Positions 35,214 to 44,140 of a DNA stretch of 64,000 bases are shown here, piece by piece (within the stretch, counting starts at the first letter, position 1; every line of letters starts with the position of its first letter). Source of the DNA: Pseudomonas brassicacearum. GTDB lineage: Bacteria > Pseudomonadota > Gammaproteobacteria > Pseudomonadales > Pseudomonadaceae. A program made the translations under genes and the position numbers. The notes beneath the pieces were generated by a model. That model had not been told where the DNA came from and made no database searches. It was given only the letters and a program-made list of their open reading frames with translations. Location of the stretch: positions 4,057,430-4,121,429 of the forward strand of contig NZ_CP007410.1 of NCBI RefSeq assembly GCF_000585995.1, read 5' to 3'.

Positions 35214-36896
35214 ATGCCCCACCGCACGCCCAAACTTCTCATCGCGGCAGCCACTGCCACCTTGGTCATGTCCGTCACGGCTGCCGTAGGTCCGTTTACC
35301 CTGTTTTGGACGAACGAGACGCGCAACGAACGCAACCTGGTAGAAAAGCAGCTGGACAGCATTCGCACGGTGCAAGGTTTGCTCGTGGATGCGGAGACAG
35401 GTGAACGCGGGTATGCATTGACAGGGATGGAGACATTTCTTCGCCCTTATTACGTCGCCACGTCGCAGCTTCCGGGCGCGATCAAGATCCTTCGTGAAAA
35501 CTATCGAAACGATCCATCCGATGAAATTTCCAAAGTGGAGGACTTCATCGAGAAGTCCACACTAAAGCTGGACCACCTGGACATGGTGATCAAGCTGCGC
35601 AGCACCCAAGGAGCTGCTGCGACGGTGGCCGAAATCGCGACGGGTAACGGCAAACAACTCATGGACCAGGTTCGCGACCTCGGGGGCGAGCTGATTCAAG
35701 CAGAAGTTGAGGAAGTTGGCGTTCTGGACAACCGGCTTAACGCCAACCTGCGTTGGGCCGTCGCCGTTTCCATTGCAAGCTTCCTGCTTACGCTTGTGCT
35801 GGGCCGTTTCATTTACGTGTCCATGCGTCAGACCATAAAACGCCAAGCCGAATCGACGGCTAGCGCGCTTTCTTCAAGCACCCAACTCAGCAAAAGCCTG
35901 AAAAACCTTGAGCGGCGCAATGCAGAGATAGGCTTGCTCGCAGAAATGGCCCGTCTACTCCAGACCGAGATGAGCCAAGAGGAAACACTTCAGCTGGTGA
36001 GCACTTATTGCCAGCAGTTACTGGAGGGCAGTAGCGGAACGCTGTACCTGTACCGCAATTCGGCTGATGCCCTGCAACCGGCCGCAAGCTGGGGCCACGT
36101 CGAGGCTCAACTAGACGCTCTCATCGGTCCCAAAGACTGTTGGGCCATACGTCGAGGCCATTCCCATGTGGTTGAACATCGCCATGAGCTGCGCTGCGCT
36201 CACTACTCAGATAAATCAGAGTTCGACGATGGCGACATTCACTGGTGCCTGCCGCTGATAGCCTATGGAGAAACACTGGGACTCTTACACATCCAGCATG
36301 CTGGCGGAAATGGCGATAAGGAAATCAGCCGCCAGTTTGCGGAAGCTGCCGCGGAGCAAACCGCGCTAGCGCTGGCGAACGGCAGGATGCGCCAGGTCCT
36401 GGAAGTCCAGTCGATTAAAGACCCGCTGACGGGTTTGTATAACCGTCGCTTCATGGAAGAGACACTCAAGCGCGAGCTCTCCAAAGCCACTCGAGACGCA
36501 GTGGACCTGAGTGTCATCATGCTCGACCTGGACAACTTCAAACAATTGAACGACATCCATGGTCATTCTGCTGGCGACGCGGTGCTGCGAAGCACTGCAT
36601 CCTTGATCATGAAGTCAATCAGAGCCACCGATGTCGCCTGCCGGTTTGGTGGAGAAGAACTGATCATCATATTGCCGGATTGCTCCATTGAAGACGCTCT
36701 CCTGCGAGCCGAATCCATCCGAGATTCGCTGGAAAGCATGAGCCCTACGGATGGAATACAGACATTCAGCGTTACCGCATCCTTTGGCGTTGCCTCGACG
36801 ACACGTAGCGGGACCGATCAAACCATATTGATGCAAACAGCGGACGCCGCACTGTATAAGGCCAAGCGCGAGGGGAAGAATCGCGTAGCCTCGTAG
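35214..36896 (+). CDS. Diguanylate cyclase with CHASE3-like, GAF and GGDEF domains
   Basis: A 560-residue membrane-bound cyclase. Transmembrane segment about 8-30, CHASE3-like sensor about 35-180 (VQGLLVDAETGERGYALTG), second span about 183-205, GAF about 240-370, GGDEF from about 390. The active site is GGEEL, and an RATD product-inhibition site lies five residues before it, so it should make c-di-GMP and be inhibited by it. GGAG lies 6 bases before the ATG at 35214; the frame is open from 35190. Likely part of surface-attachment control. Confidence 0.92.
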   Translation: MPHRTPKLLIAAATATLVMSVTAAVGPFTLFWTNETRNERNLVEKQLDSIRTVQGLLVDAETGERGYALTGMETFLRPYYVATSQLPGAIKILRENYRNDPSDEISKVEDFIEKSTLKLDHLDMVIKLRSTQGAAATVAEIATGNGKQLMDQVRDLGGELIQAEVEEVGVLDNRLNANLRWAVAVSIASFLLTLVLGRFIYVSMRQTIKRQAESTASALSSSTQLSKSLKNLERRNAEIGLLAEMARLLQTEMSQEETLQLVSTYCQQLLEGSSGTLYLYRNSADALQPAASWGHVEAQLDALIGPKDCWAIRRGHSHVVEHRHELRCAHYSDKSEFDDGDIHWCLPLIAYGETLGLLHIQHAGGNGDKEISRQFAEAAAEQTALALANGRMRQVLEVQSIKDPLTGLYNRRFMEETLKRELSKATRDAVDLSVIMLDLDNFKQLNDIHGHSAGDAVLRSTASLIMKSIRATDVACRFGGEELIIILPDCSIEDALLRAESIRDSLESMSPTDGIQTFSVTASFGVASTTRSGTDQTILMQTADAALYKAKREGKNRVAS

Positions 36897-36985
36897 TCAG
36901 TCATACAGAGGTGAGAACATAAGCCGCCTCATAGCAACGAGCAGTCAAGCGGCAGGCCATCTTTCTCCGATCGCCGTCGCAACGC

Positions 36986-37792
36986 CTATATGCCCTTAGA
37001 CAAAGCGCCCCTGACGCCCTCGCCTCGCACCCTCCCCAGCTCATCCGGGCGCAACGTCAACACCGAAACACCCAATGAAGTCACTGCCACGGTGTGTTCG
37101 AATTGCGCGGAAAGCGCTCCGTCCCGAGTCACGACAGTCCAACCATCAGCCTCGGTCCTGACATGACTCGTGCCTTGATTGAGCATGGGTTCGATGGTGA
37201 ACACCATACCCTCACGCAGCACCAGGCCAGTTCCGGGCTTGCCGAAATGCAGTACCTGGGGTTCCTCATGCATCTCCTGGCCGATCCCATGGCCGCAGTA
37301 TTCGCGCACCACAGAATAACCATTGCGCTTGGCATGGCGCTCGATGGCCGCCCCAATGTCACCCAGCCGCGCGCCTGGCCGCACCGCGCGGATACCCCGC
37401 CACATCGCATCGTAAGTGACCTCGACCAGGCGCCGGGCAGCGGCGCTGACCTCACCGATAAGGTAGGTCTTGCTGGAGTCGGCGATATAACCATTCTTTT
37501 CCAGGGTGATGTCGAGATTGACGATGTCGCCATCACGCAGAATTTTGGAAGGCGATGGCACACCGTGACAAACCACCTCGTTCACTGAGCAATTGAGTAC
37601 GAACCCGTAGCCATATTGGCCTTTGCTCGCCGGTCGAGCCTTGAGGTCCTCGACGATATACCGCTCCACCATGGCATCGACCTGGAGTGTCGACATCCCC
37701 TTGAGCGCGGTTTTATCCAGCCGTTCGAACACAGACGCCAGGAGTCGGCCGGACTCCGCTAGCAGGGCTACCTGCTCCGGACTCTTGATCAT
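36986..37792 (-). CDS. map: Type I methionine aminopeptidase, second copy paired with ParD-like protein
   Basis: A 268-residue type I methionine aminopeptidase with all five metal ligands: Asp in NLDITLEK, Asp in IADSSKTY, His in GHGIGQEMHE, Glu in TIEPML and Glu in QFEHTVAV. The ATG at 37792 has GGTGAG upstream; a TTG at 37798 is an alternative that overlaps the preceding stop. The essential copy is expected next to rpsB, so this is probably a paralogue. It follows a ParD-like gene without a gap, a pairing seen in many Gram-negatives. Confidence 0.9.
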   Translation of the reverse strand: MIKSPEQVALLAESGRLLASVFERLDKTALKGMSTLQVDAMVERYIVEDLKARPASKGQYGYGFVLNCSVNEVVCHGVPSPSKILRDGDIVNLDITLEKNGYIADSSKTYLIGEVSAAARRLVEVTYDAMWRGIRAVRPGARLGDIGAAIERHAKRNGYSVVREYCGHGIGQEMHEEPQVLHFGKPGTGLVLREGMVFTIEPMLNQGTSHVRTEADGWTVVTRDGALSAQFEHTVAVTSLGVSVLTLRPDELGRVRGEGVRGALSKGI

Positions 37793-37794
37793 GC

Positions 37795-38001
37795 TCAACT
37801 CACCACCAGTGGCTGGGCGCGCACGCCCGCGCTGTCGAGTTCACGGCGGATGACCTCGTTGAAGGTCAGTTCAGGATTCATCTCGCACAACATGCCTACC
37901 TTGATCCAGAAAGCGGCCTGCGCGTTGATGGAACGACAAGACACCTTCGTGGCCCGGCGCAGTTGGTCATGCAGTTCGTCGTCGATGTTCACGATGCCCA
38001 T
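37795..38001 (-). CDS. ParD-like (DUF3423-type) antitoxin-like protein
   Basis: A 68-residue ParD-like protein, MGIVNIDDELHDQLRRATKV then SINAQAAFWIKVGMLCE, of the ParD_like family that typically lies before a methionine aminopeptidase gene. GGAG sits 9 bases before the ATG at 38001, and the longer frame to 38157 runs through AT-rich non-coding DNA. Its end abuts the map gene. The DNA-binding fold suggests autoregulation. No classical ParE partner is present. Confidence 0.85.
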   Translation of the reverse strand: MGIVNIDDELHDQLRRATKVSCRSINAQAAFWIKVGMLCEMNPELTFNEVIRRELDSAGVRAQPLVVS

Positions 38002-38195
38002 GGCTTTCACTCCATACGTTTCATATATGAATAGCATATGCTTCGCATATATAAAAACCAAGCGTAAATGTTCAATAGGGAGAGGCAAACCCGAAGCAGT
38101 AGCGGTTTTGGGTTCGGTACCGGCGAACGAGAACAAAAAAAACCTTTTAAAAAACAATTATTTATCTACCCCATAATTTATTTTTCAAAAATATC

Positions 38196-38247
38196 TTGCG
38201 CACTAACATTTTAGGCGATAACTTTATCTCAACTTCTTAGTGCGCAA
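38196..38247. repeat. Perfect 11-bp inverted repeat upstream of ohr
   Basis: TTGCGCACTAA at 38196-38206 and TTAGTGCGCAA at 38237-38247 are exact reverse complements separated by 30 bases; a partial third copy (TTAATGCGCAC) follows at about 38251. It lies in the AT-rich spacer (38002-38305) between the ParD-like gene and ohr. A candidate operator for a dimeric or tetrameric regulator, possibly OhrR/MarR-like, or for ParD-like. Confidence 0.6.
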
Positions 38248-38305
38248 ACATTTAATGCGCACCCAAACACCCCAGCAGCATCTGGATCAATATCAGGAGC
38301 GAATC

Positions 38306-38725
38306 ATGAAAGCACTCTATACCGCAGTAGCAACCGCCACCGGTGGCCGTGACGGCCGCGCTGTTTCGAGCGACGGCATCCTCGACGTGAAGCTGACCAC
38401 GCCAAAAGAACTCGGTGGTGCTGGCGGCGAAGCCACCAACCCTGAACAGCTGTTCGCTGCTGGTTACTCGGCCTGCTTTATCGGCGCGCTGAAATTCGTC
38501 GCCAGCCAAAGCAAGCGCAGCATCCCCGCGGACGCCTCGATCACCGCCCATGTCGGCATCGGCCAGATCCCCGGTGGTTTCGGCCTCGACATCGACCTGC
38601 ACATCAGCCTGCCCGGACTGGACCAAGCCGATGCCCAAGCGCTGGTCGACGCGGCCCATCAGGTCTGCCCTTACTCCAACGCCACCCGCGGCAATGTCGA
38701 TGTGCGCCTGCACGTCGCCGTCTAA
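38306..38725 (+). CDS. ohr: Organic hydroperoxide resistance protein Ohr
   Basis: A 139-residue Ohr/OsmC thiol peroxidase that reduces organic and fatty-acid hydroperoxides. The two reactive cysteines are in place (SACFIGALK and QVCPYSNATRG), with the catalytic Arg/Glu region RAVSSDG and ATNPEQLFAAGY. AGGAG precedes the ATG at 38306. Length typical. Usually under OhrR control; no ohrR gene is seen here, but an inverted repeat lies upstream. Confidence 0.95.
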   Translation: MKALYTAVATATGGRDGRAVSSDGILDVKLTTPKELGGAGGEATNPEQLFAAGYSACFIGALKFVASQSKRSIPADASITAHVGIGQIPGGFGLDIDLHISLPGLDQADAQALVDAAHQVCPYSNATRGNVDVRLHVAV

Positions 38726-38800
38726 CCCCGCTGGCCGCGTAGAACTCACTAATCACCAAACTTGGCAACCGCCCTTTTCTTCTCTTACAGGTAGTGACTC

Positions 38801-39571
38801 ATGAAAAAGATTCTTTCTGGCTTGGCCTTCGCCACCGCTTTCGCAGCCGCTGGTTTTGCAAACGCTGCTGACGTCAAACCCACTGTGATCTTGGTACATG
38901 GCGCTTTCGCCGACTCGTCGAGCTGGAACGGCGTGGTCAAGATTCTGGAAAAGGACGGCTATCCAGTCATTGCGGCGGCGAACCCGCTGCGTGGCGTCAG
39001 CAGTGATGCACAATCGGTGGCAAGCATCGTCAAGAACATCAAGACACCGGTGGTTCTGGTCGGCCATTCCTATGGCGGTGCGGTGATCAGCGAGGCGGCA
39101 TACGGCAATCAGAACGTGAAGGGCCTGGTGTATGTGGCGGCTTTCACCCCGGAAGCTGGCGAGACCGCGGCAGAACTGTCTGGACGATTCCCGGGCGGCA
39201 CCCTCGCCTCGGCCTTGTCGGCGCCGGTCGAGTTGGCCGATGGCGGCAAGGATCTCTACATCCAGCAGGATAAATTCCACGACCAGTTCGCAGCCGATGT
39301 GCCTGAGGCTGAAGCGCGTCTGATGGCGGCTGGTCAACGTCCCATTACCGTCGCTGCGCTGAACGAAGCCGCCACGGATCCAGCATGGAAAACCATTCCG
39401 TCCTGGTTCGTGTACGGCGACAAGGATAAGAACATTCCCCCTCAGGCCATGGCGTTCATGGCGGAGCGTGCGCACTCCAAGCAGACCGTCGTGGTTAAAG
39501 GCGCCTCCCATGTGGTGATGGTTTCCAACCCGAAAGTGGTGGCTAATCTGATCGAGAAAGCTGCGCAATAA
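38801..39571 (+). CDS. Exported alpha/beta hydrolase (EstC/salicylate-esterase-like)
   Basis: A 256-residue protein with a signal peptide (cleavage after FANA, about residue 22) and an alpha/beta hydrolase fold: oxyanion loop LVHGAFADSSSW, nucleophile GHSYGG, catalytic His in GASHVVM. It resembles the plant-like esterase group common in Proteobacteria. Exported, so it should act on an extracellular or periplasmic ester. It lies 75 bases downstream of ohr on the same strand and may be coexpressed. Confidence 0.88.
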   Translation: MKKILSGLAFATAFAAAGFANAADVKPTVILVHGAFADSSSWNGVVKILEKDGYPVIAAANPLRGVSSDAQSVASIVKNIKTPVVLVGHSYGGAVISEAAYGNQNVKGLVYVAAFTPEAGETAAELSGRFPGGTLASALSAPVELADGGKDLYIQQDKFHDQFAADVPEAEARLMAAGQRPITVAALNEAATDPAWKTIPSWFVYGDKDKNIPPQAMAFMAERAHSKQTVVVKGASHVVMVSNPKVVANLIEKAAQ

Positions 39572-39658
39572 TGCAATTGGCAACACGAGGCTCGCGCATG
39601 CGGGCCTTTTGCCGTTGCCTAAGTCACATTGAGCTTTTCGCCGGCCCGGTCGCAACGA

Positions 39659-40522
39659 TCATCGCCCGGAGAAGAAAGCCTCCAATGCGCAAGCCAACTC
39701 GACCGGCGCCTCTTCAGCGATGTGATGACCGCTGTCAATGCCGGCGCCAGTGACTTTCTGTTCTGCCCACGGCGCCCAAACCGCAAGCACATCGCCATAG
39801 AGCTCCTCGAGGTCATCCTGCAACGACCACATAACGTGGAGCGGACATTGAAGCTTACGACCAGCCTTACGATCTTCCCTGTCATGCAGGTGGTCCAGCT
39901 CGATTCCTGCGCGGTAATCACCGAGCATCCCGATCACGGTTTCGGGATCGTGGATCGCAGCCTGAAAGTCCTCATAATTCTCTCGCCCCATCGCCTCTGC
40001 GTCTCCTCCGTACCAAGCCTTTGGGTTCGCGAGAATGGCCCTTTCTGGCTTGTCAGGTTGGGCATAGAAAAACCAGTGCCACCATTTGGATGCGAACCGC
40101 GCCCCACATCGTTCAAGCGCTTCCAGGATGGGCACGCCATCCAGGATGGCCAACTTCAGCACACGTGACGGATGGTCTAGCGCTGTACGAAAAGCAGCGT
40201 AACTGCCGCGGTCATGGCCCGCTAAGTAGAATTCATCGAACCCCAGGCTCTCCATGAGCGCGACGCAGTCCCGGCCCTTTGCTCGCTTCGAAAAAGCTTC
40301 GTAGTCATGAGGGTTCGTCGGCTTACTGGACCTGCCAAACCCTCTCAAGTCCGGGCAGACCACCGTAAAAGATCTAGCCAGCAGCGGTGCAACCTTATGC
40401 CAGGTGGTGTGCGTACGGGGGTGACCATGAAGCAACAATAATGGCGGGCCAGTACCACCGTAGCGAACGCGCAAGGTCGCCTCAGGCAAGCTGATCATTT
40501 CTAGCTGGAAACCTTCGAACAT
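39659..40522 (-). CDS. Alpha/beta hydrolase of haloacetate dehalogenase type, with one substrate Arg missing
   Basis: A 287-residue hydrolase resembling fluoroacetate dehalogenase: HGHPRTHTTWHKVAP, CPDLRGFGRS, nucleophile Asp in GHDRGSY, halide-site HW in KWWHWFFYAQP, catalytic His in DSGHHIAEEAP. In fluoroacetate dehalogenase two Arg after the nucleophile (HDRGAR) hold the carboxylate; here the second is Tyr (HDRGSY). It may therefore act on a different substrate, for example an epoxide or haloalkane. The ATG at 40522 is chosen for the GGGGTGA site. Confidence 0.8.
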   Translation of the reverse strand: MFEGFQLEMISLPEATLRVRYGGTGPPLLLLHGHPRTHTTWHKVAPLLARSFTVVCPDLRGFGRSSKPTNPHDYEAFSKRAKGRDCVALMESLGFDEFYLAGHDRGSYAAFRTALDHPSRVLKLAILDGVPILEALERCGARFASKWWHWFFYAQPDKPERAILANPKAWYGGDAEAMGRENYEDFQAAIHDPETVIGMLGDYRAGIELDHLHDREDRKAGRKLQCPLHVMWSLQDDLEELYGDVLAVWAPWAEQKVTGAGIDSGHHIAEEAPVELACALEAFFSGR

Positions 40523-40697
40523 AATCACCCCGTGATGAGTGCTTTTCACTACACACAATAGATCAGGGTAGTGTTCAGGTACCGTTTACGCGGATATCTC
40601 TGCGTTTCGTCCCAAGGGTGAGCCTGACTTTGCTGTCAGCCTGACACTCGCTAAGATCGCAGAAGGCAAGAACAGACATGCAACGGAGAATCAGTCC

Positions 40698-41093
40698 ATG
40701 ACCTCGAACCTTGCAGAGCTTTATCGCGATTACATTGCCTGCCTGAACGCACAGGACTGGGGAAACCTAGCTCGTTTTGTGCACCCAGATGTAGTTCACA
40801 ACGCGAGACCATTAGGGTTGCACGGCTATCGAAGCATGCTGGAAGCGGATTATCGGGCTATCCCCGACTTGCGCTTTGAAATCGAATTCTTGGTGACCGA
40901 CCCACCTAGGTTGGCGGCTCGCCTGGCCTTCAATTGCACGCCGGTTGGGGAGTTCCTGGGCCTTGCGGTGAATGGGACACGGATCTCCTTCGCGGAAAAC
41001 GTCTTCTACGCGTTCGAGGACGGCAGGATCCGCGAGGTCTGGTCGGTCATCGACAAGGTAGCGATCGAAGCTCAGCTCCAATCAGCGGCTTGA
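40698..41093 (+). CDS. SnoaL-like ester cyclase family protein
   Basis: A 131-residue SnoaL/NTF2-like protein (LNAQDWGNLARFVHPDVVHN, then GRIREVWSVIDKVA). Members include polyketide cyclases, but most bacterial copies are uncharacterised. A short stretch of it (about 40858-40888) reappears at 56.5 kb as a scar. Its 3' end runs directly into a decayed FUSC gene. CGGAGA lies before the ATG at 40698. Confidence 0.84.
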   Translation: MTSNLAELYRDYIACLNAQDWGNLARFVHPDVVHNARPLGLHGYRSMLEADYRAIPDLRFEIEFLVTDPPRLAARLAFNCTPVGEFLGLAVNGTRISFAENVFYAFEDGRIREVWSVIDKVAIEAQLQSAA

Positions 41094-41705
41094 TTGGCGA
41101 AATCGACGAAATTGTAAGAGGCGGTATCGCCGGTGCCCACCAAGGTATTGAACCCGATCAGGAATGTGCAGCACGGGCCCAGCACCGCCAGTAGCACGGG
41201 CCGTTGATCCCAACCGCTCAGATACCAGACCGCACCCGCGGCCAACGTGGCGAGCAGCGCCCTGATGCCGTTTCGCGCCGCATCTGCGTAATTGCGATGA
41301 TATCCCACGGCACGTACCTGCTCCCGGCGAGCGTGATCGAGGCTGGAGAAGTTCAGCAAGGCCTCGCCCAAGTCCGCCAGTTGTTCGTCCAAGCATTCAT
41401 TGAGCAACCGCGAGGGGTGGTTTGAGCCAGCGAGTTCATCCACCAAGCTACGCAGTTGCTCCACCGTATCGGCGGCGGCGCGAAAGTCGCAACGGACGTC
41501 GTTCATCCGTTCACTCAGTTGCCGCAATGCCGTGCTTATTCGAGCGAGCAACGTGGGGTCGATTCCGGGGTATGGGTCGTCGCTGTGCACATCGAGCACA
41601 GCGGACTGCAAATGCGCCAGGCCGGCCTGAATCGCCAACTGCCGGGAGCGAATCAGCGACGATTCCCCCCGCCCTATCCCCAGTTGGTCGTCCACCTTAC
41701 CGATA
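41072..41705 (-). pseudogene. Truncated FUSC-family (aromatic acid/fusaric acid exporter) fragment
   Basis: Read leftward, the frame gives a middle piece of a FUSC/AaeB-like membrane protein: GRGESSLIRSRQLAIQAGLA, then HRNYADAARNGIRALLATLA and WYLSGWDQRPVLLAVLGPC. The N-terminal membrane domain and everything after the GPCCTFLIG span are missing, and the tail is unrelated sequence running into the SnoaL gene end. Family members are about 600-700 residues; only about 200 remain. Confidence 0.72.
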
Positions 41706-41706
41706 T

Positions 41707-42054
41707 CTAATTGCACGGCTGGCCAACGTGCTGCTCGAAGAGCTTGAACTGGCTCCCACGGAACAGCTTTACCTGCCTTTGCCCGCCTCAAACCAGCTTC
41801 GCACAATCGCCCGGGCGCTGGCGCAAGCCCCCTCCAACCGCGCCACCATGGCGAGCTGGGCACGGCATGTGGCCATGAGCGAACGCTCGCTGGCCCGACT
41901 GATAAAAAGCGAAACCGGACTTACCTTCGGTCAATGGCGCAAGCAATGGCAGATCATCGTCGCGTTGCAAAGCCTGGCCGAGGGGCAGTCGGTGCAGAGA
42001 ACCGCTGAAGCGCTCGCCTGCTCGACATCCATAGTTCGACGCACCTCGAAGTGA
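41707..42054 (+). pseudogene. Truncated AraC-family regulator fragment
   Basis: About 115 residues of an AraC protein: LLEELELAPTEQLYLPLPAS, then SWARHVAMSERSLARLIKSE and TGLTFGQWRKQWQIIVAL. These match the linker and the first half of the DNA-binding domain. The cupin N-domain is absent, and the reading leaves the family after AEALACSTS, before the second helix-turn-helix is complete. It abuts the FUSC fragment head-to-head, as in an AraC/exporter pair that lost its centre by deletion. Confidence 0.72.
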
Positions 42055-42102
42055 GGAATGTGTCGAGCGAATAATCTATGGGCCAACATGGAGGAGATGG
42101 CG

Positions 42103-43353
42103 ATGACACACACCCGCTTTTTTGGAAAAACCGTACTGGCCTGCACGTTCATCCTGGCGATTATCGGGTGGGGGGTCGGCTTCTATGGGCCGCCGATCTA
42201 TATGCAAGCGGTCATGGAGCGCACGGGGTGGCCGATCGCCCAGGTCTCGACAGCCGTTACCTTGCACTTTCTCAGCGGCACGATTGTCATCGCCAACCTG
42301 CCACGACTTTACGCACGCTTCGGGATACCCGCCATCACCCTGCTGGGCAGCATCGTCCTGGGCATCGGCGTGAACATCTGGGCTCAAGCCAACCAACTAT
42401 GGGTGCTGTATGCCGGCGCCGTCTGCTCGGGTATCGGCTGGGTGACACTGGGTGCCGCGGCCGTTAACACCCTGATCGCTCCGTGGTACGTCAAGGAAAG
42501 ACCCAAGGCCCTGGGCAAGGCCTACAACGGTGCCAGCATGGGTGGCGTGATCTTTTCGCCGCTGTGGGTGTGGCTGATCGAGCGTTTCGGCTTTGCCACG
42601 GCGGCGCTGGTGATCAGCGTCGTTGCTGTGCTGCTCATCGGTGCCTTCGCCTTTCTGGTCTTCAACAAAAGCCCGGAAAGCGTGGGACAACATCCCGACA
42701 ATGCAGACCAGCCGGAACCCGTGCCGATCAGCGCCAATGCCATGCCGTGGACCGCCATGCAGACGCTCCAGTCGGCCAGTTTCCGTACCCTGGCGGCCGG
42801 CATGTCCTTGGGGCTGTTCGCCCAGATCGGCTTGATTGCGCACCTGTACTCGATCCTGGCGGGACGCATGGGGGCGCATGACGCCTCATTCGCCATGGGC
42901 CTGGCCACCGCCAGTGCGATGGGCGGGCGATACGTCGCCGCACGCCTGATGATCCAAGGTATGAACCGCCGACAACTGGCGTGCCTCGGTTATGCTATCC
43001 AGATGCTGGGTACGCTGATGCTTCTTGGCCTGGACCTTCACCCGACAGTGGCCTGGGCGGCCGTGGTGTTGATCGGTTCGGGCATTGGCAATGCCACCTC
43101 CCTGCCGCCACTGATTGCACAGACCGAGTTCAGCCGTGAACAAACCGCCAGGGTGATCGCCCTGATGGTCGCGATCAGCCAGGCCACCTACGCCTTCGCC
43201 CCGGCATTTTTCGGCCTGGTGCGCTCTGCCTTCAGCGATCCGAATCACGCCATCGTCGCCGTCGTAACGGGAGCGGTCGTCGTGCAGGGGCTCGCCATTT
43301 TGTCGTTCTATCGGGGGGTAGCCGCTCGCCCTTTCAAGAGAACCGTTTTCTGA
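42103..43353 (+). CDS. MFS transporter (oxalate/formate antiporter-like group)
   Basis: A 416-residue 12-span MFS protein whose N-terminus (FILAIIGWGVGFYGPPIYMQ) resembles the carboxylate MFS group often annotated MFS transporter in Pseudomonas. GAGGAG lies 6 bases before the ATG at 42103. It follows the AraC fragment by 48 bases, so its original regulator may be the broken one. It ends before a strong bidirectional terminator. Substrate unknown. Confidence 0.85.
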   Translation: MTHTRFFGKTVLACTFILAIIGWGVGFYGPPIYMQAVMERTGWPIAQVSTAVTLHFLSGTIVIANLPRLYARFGIPAITLLGSIVLGIGVNIWAQANQLWVLYAGAVCSGIGWVTLGAAAVNTLIAPWYVKERPKALGKAYNGASMGGVIFSPLWVWLIERFGFATAALVISVVAVLLIGAFAFLVFNKSPESVGQHPDNADQPEPVPISANAMPWTAMQTLQSASFRTLAAGMSLGLFAQIGLIAHLYSILAGRMGAHDASFAMGLATASAMGGRYVAARLMIQGMNRRQLACLGYAIQMLGTLMLLGLDLHPTVAWAAVVLIGSGIGNATSLPPLIAQTEFSREQTARVIALMVAISQATYAFAPAFFGLVRSAFSDPNHAIVAVVTGAVVVQGLAILSFYRGVAARPFKRTVF

Positions 43354-43387
43354 CCTTATTGGCAACGTCGAGGTATTTCTCAGGCAC

Positions 43388-43417
43388 AAAAAAGCCACTC
43401 ATCCGAGTGGCTTTTTT
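43388..43417. terminator. Bidirectional intrinsic terminator
   Basis: GCCACTC at 43394-43400 pairs with GAGTGGC at 43405-43411 around ATCC. An A-run (43388-43393) and a T-run (43412-43417) flank it, so it works on both strands. It separates the rightward MFS gene from the leftward HAD/Fic pair. Confidence 0.93.
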
Positions 43418-43507
43418 CTGAATCTTAGAGCAGGAAACGAGACTCGTATCTGACGTCCGACTCGTTGAAACTCAGGGTATTTCTTTGCTTGCCGGTGCAG
43501 GAAAAGT

Positions 43508-44140
43508 CTAATTGAAAGCCTCCTCCCGTTGTTGCACCGACTCTTTCTGTCTGAACATTTGCTGCCAAGCGAGCTGCGCCTGGACAATGGCGACCGCATC
43601 CAGGACTTTCCGTGCCCAACGTTCATCCTCAGGATGCACCACGACAACGCGAAACCCGTGATCATGGCCTTCAATCCGCACGCCCTCGGAATCATCGACG
43701 TGCAGGTCGATATCGAATGCCGGCGGATACTTCGAAGGTGCATTCGACAGCCCATGCACCGTCAGGGCGCGGTTGTGCAGTACGCTGTTGACAACACCGT
43801 CGACGCGGATGCCGTACAGCAACAGCCAACGACGGATGTAGGACGGCGTGCGCCCGGACGACGTGTAGACCCAGATACTGCATCCCTGGCGACGTAACTC
43901 GCTGGTCAGCGAGCGGGTTCCCATACGCAACGGCTCACCCAACCAACGAAGGATACAGGCCGGCAGCTTGCTGTGTTCCACAGCGCAATGATGCAGTTGG
44001 CAAGCGAGCGTGTCGTCGATATCAAACGAAATCCGTATGCGCGGACGCCTGGACACCGACACCGGTACGACACCCCGGATGGCCTGCCCTACCCTGCTGC
44101 CGAAGGTTCGGTATTTGGCTAACGCTGGATGTTCGCTCAT
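43508..44140 (-). CDS. HAD-family hydrolase, coupled to a Fic-like gene
   Basis: A 210-residue HAD-like phosphatase: motif I FDIDDTLAC (nucleophile D40, acid D42), motif II VYTSSGR, and motif IV-like HVDDSEGV near residue 157. The ATG at 44140 shares its A with the stop of the Fic-like gene (TGATG), so its translation depends on that gene. A role in reversing or processing the Fic-like protein's product is plausible but unproven. A C-terminal tail (about 185-210) is charged and helical. Confidence 0.8.
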   Translation of the reverse strand: MSEHPALAKYRTFGSRVGQAIRGVVPVSVSRRPRIRISFDIDDTLACQLHHCAVEHSKLPACILRWLGEPLRMGTRSLTSELRRQGCSIWVYTSSGRTPSYIRRWLLLYGIRVDGVVNSVLHNRALTVHGLSNAPSKYPPAFDIDLHVDDSEGVRIEGHDHGFRVVVVHPEDERWARKVLDAVAIVQAQLAWQQMFRQKESVQQREEAFN

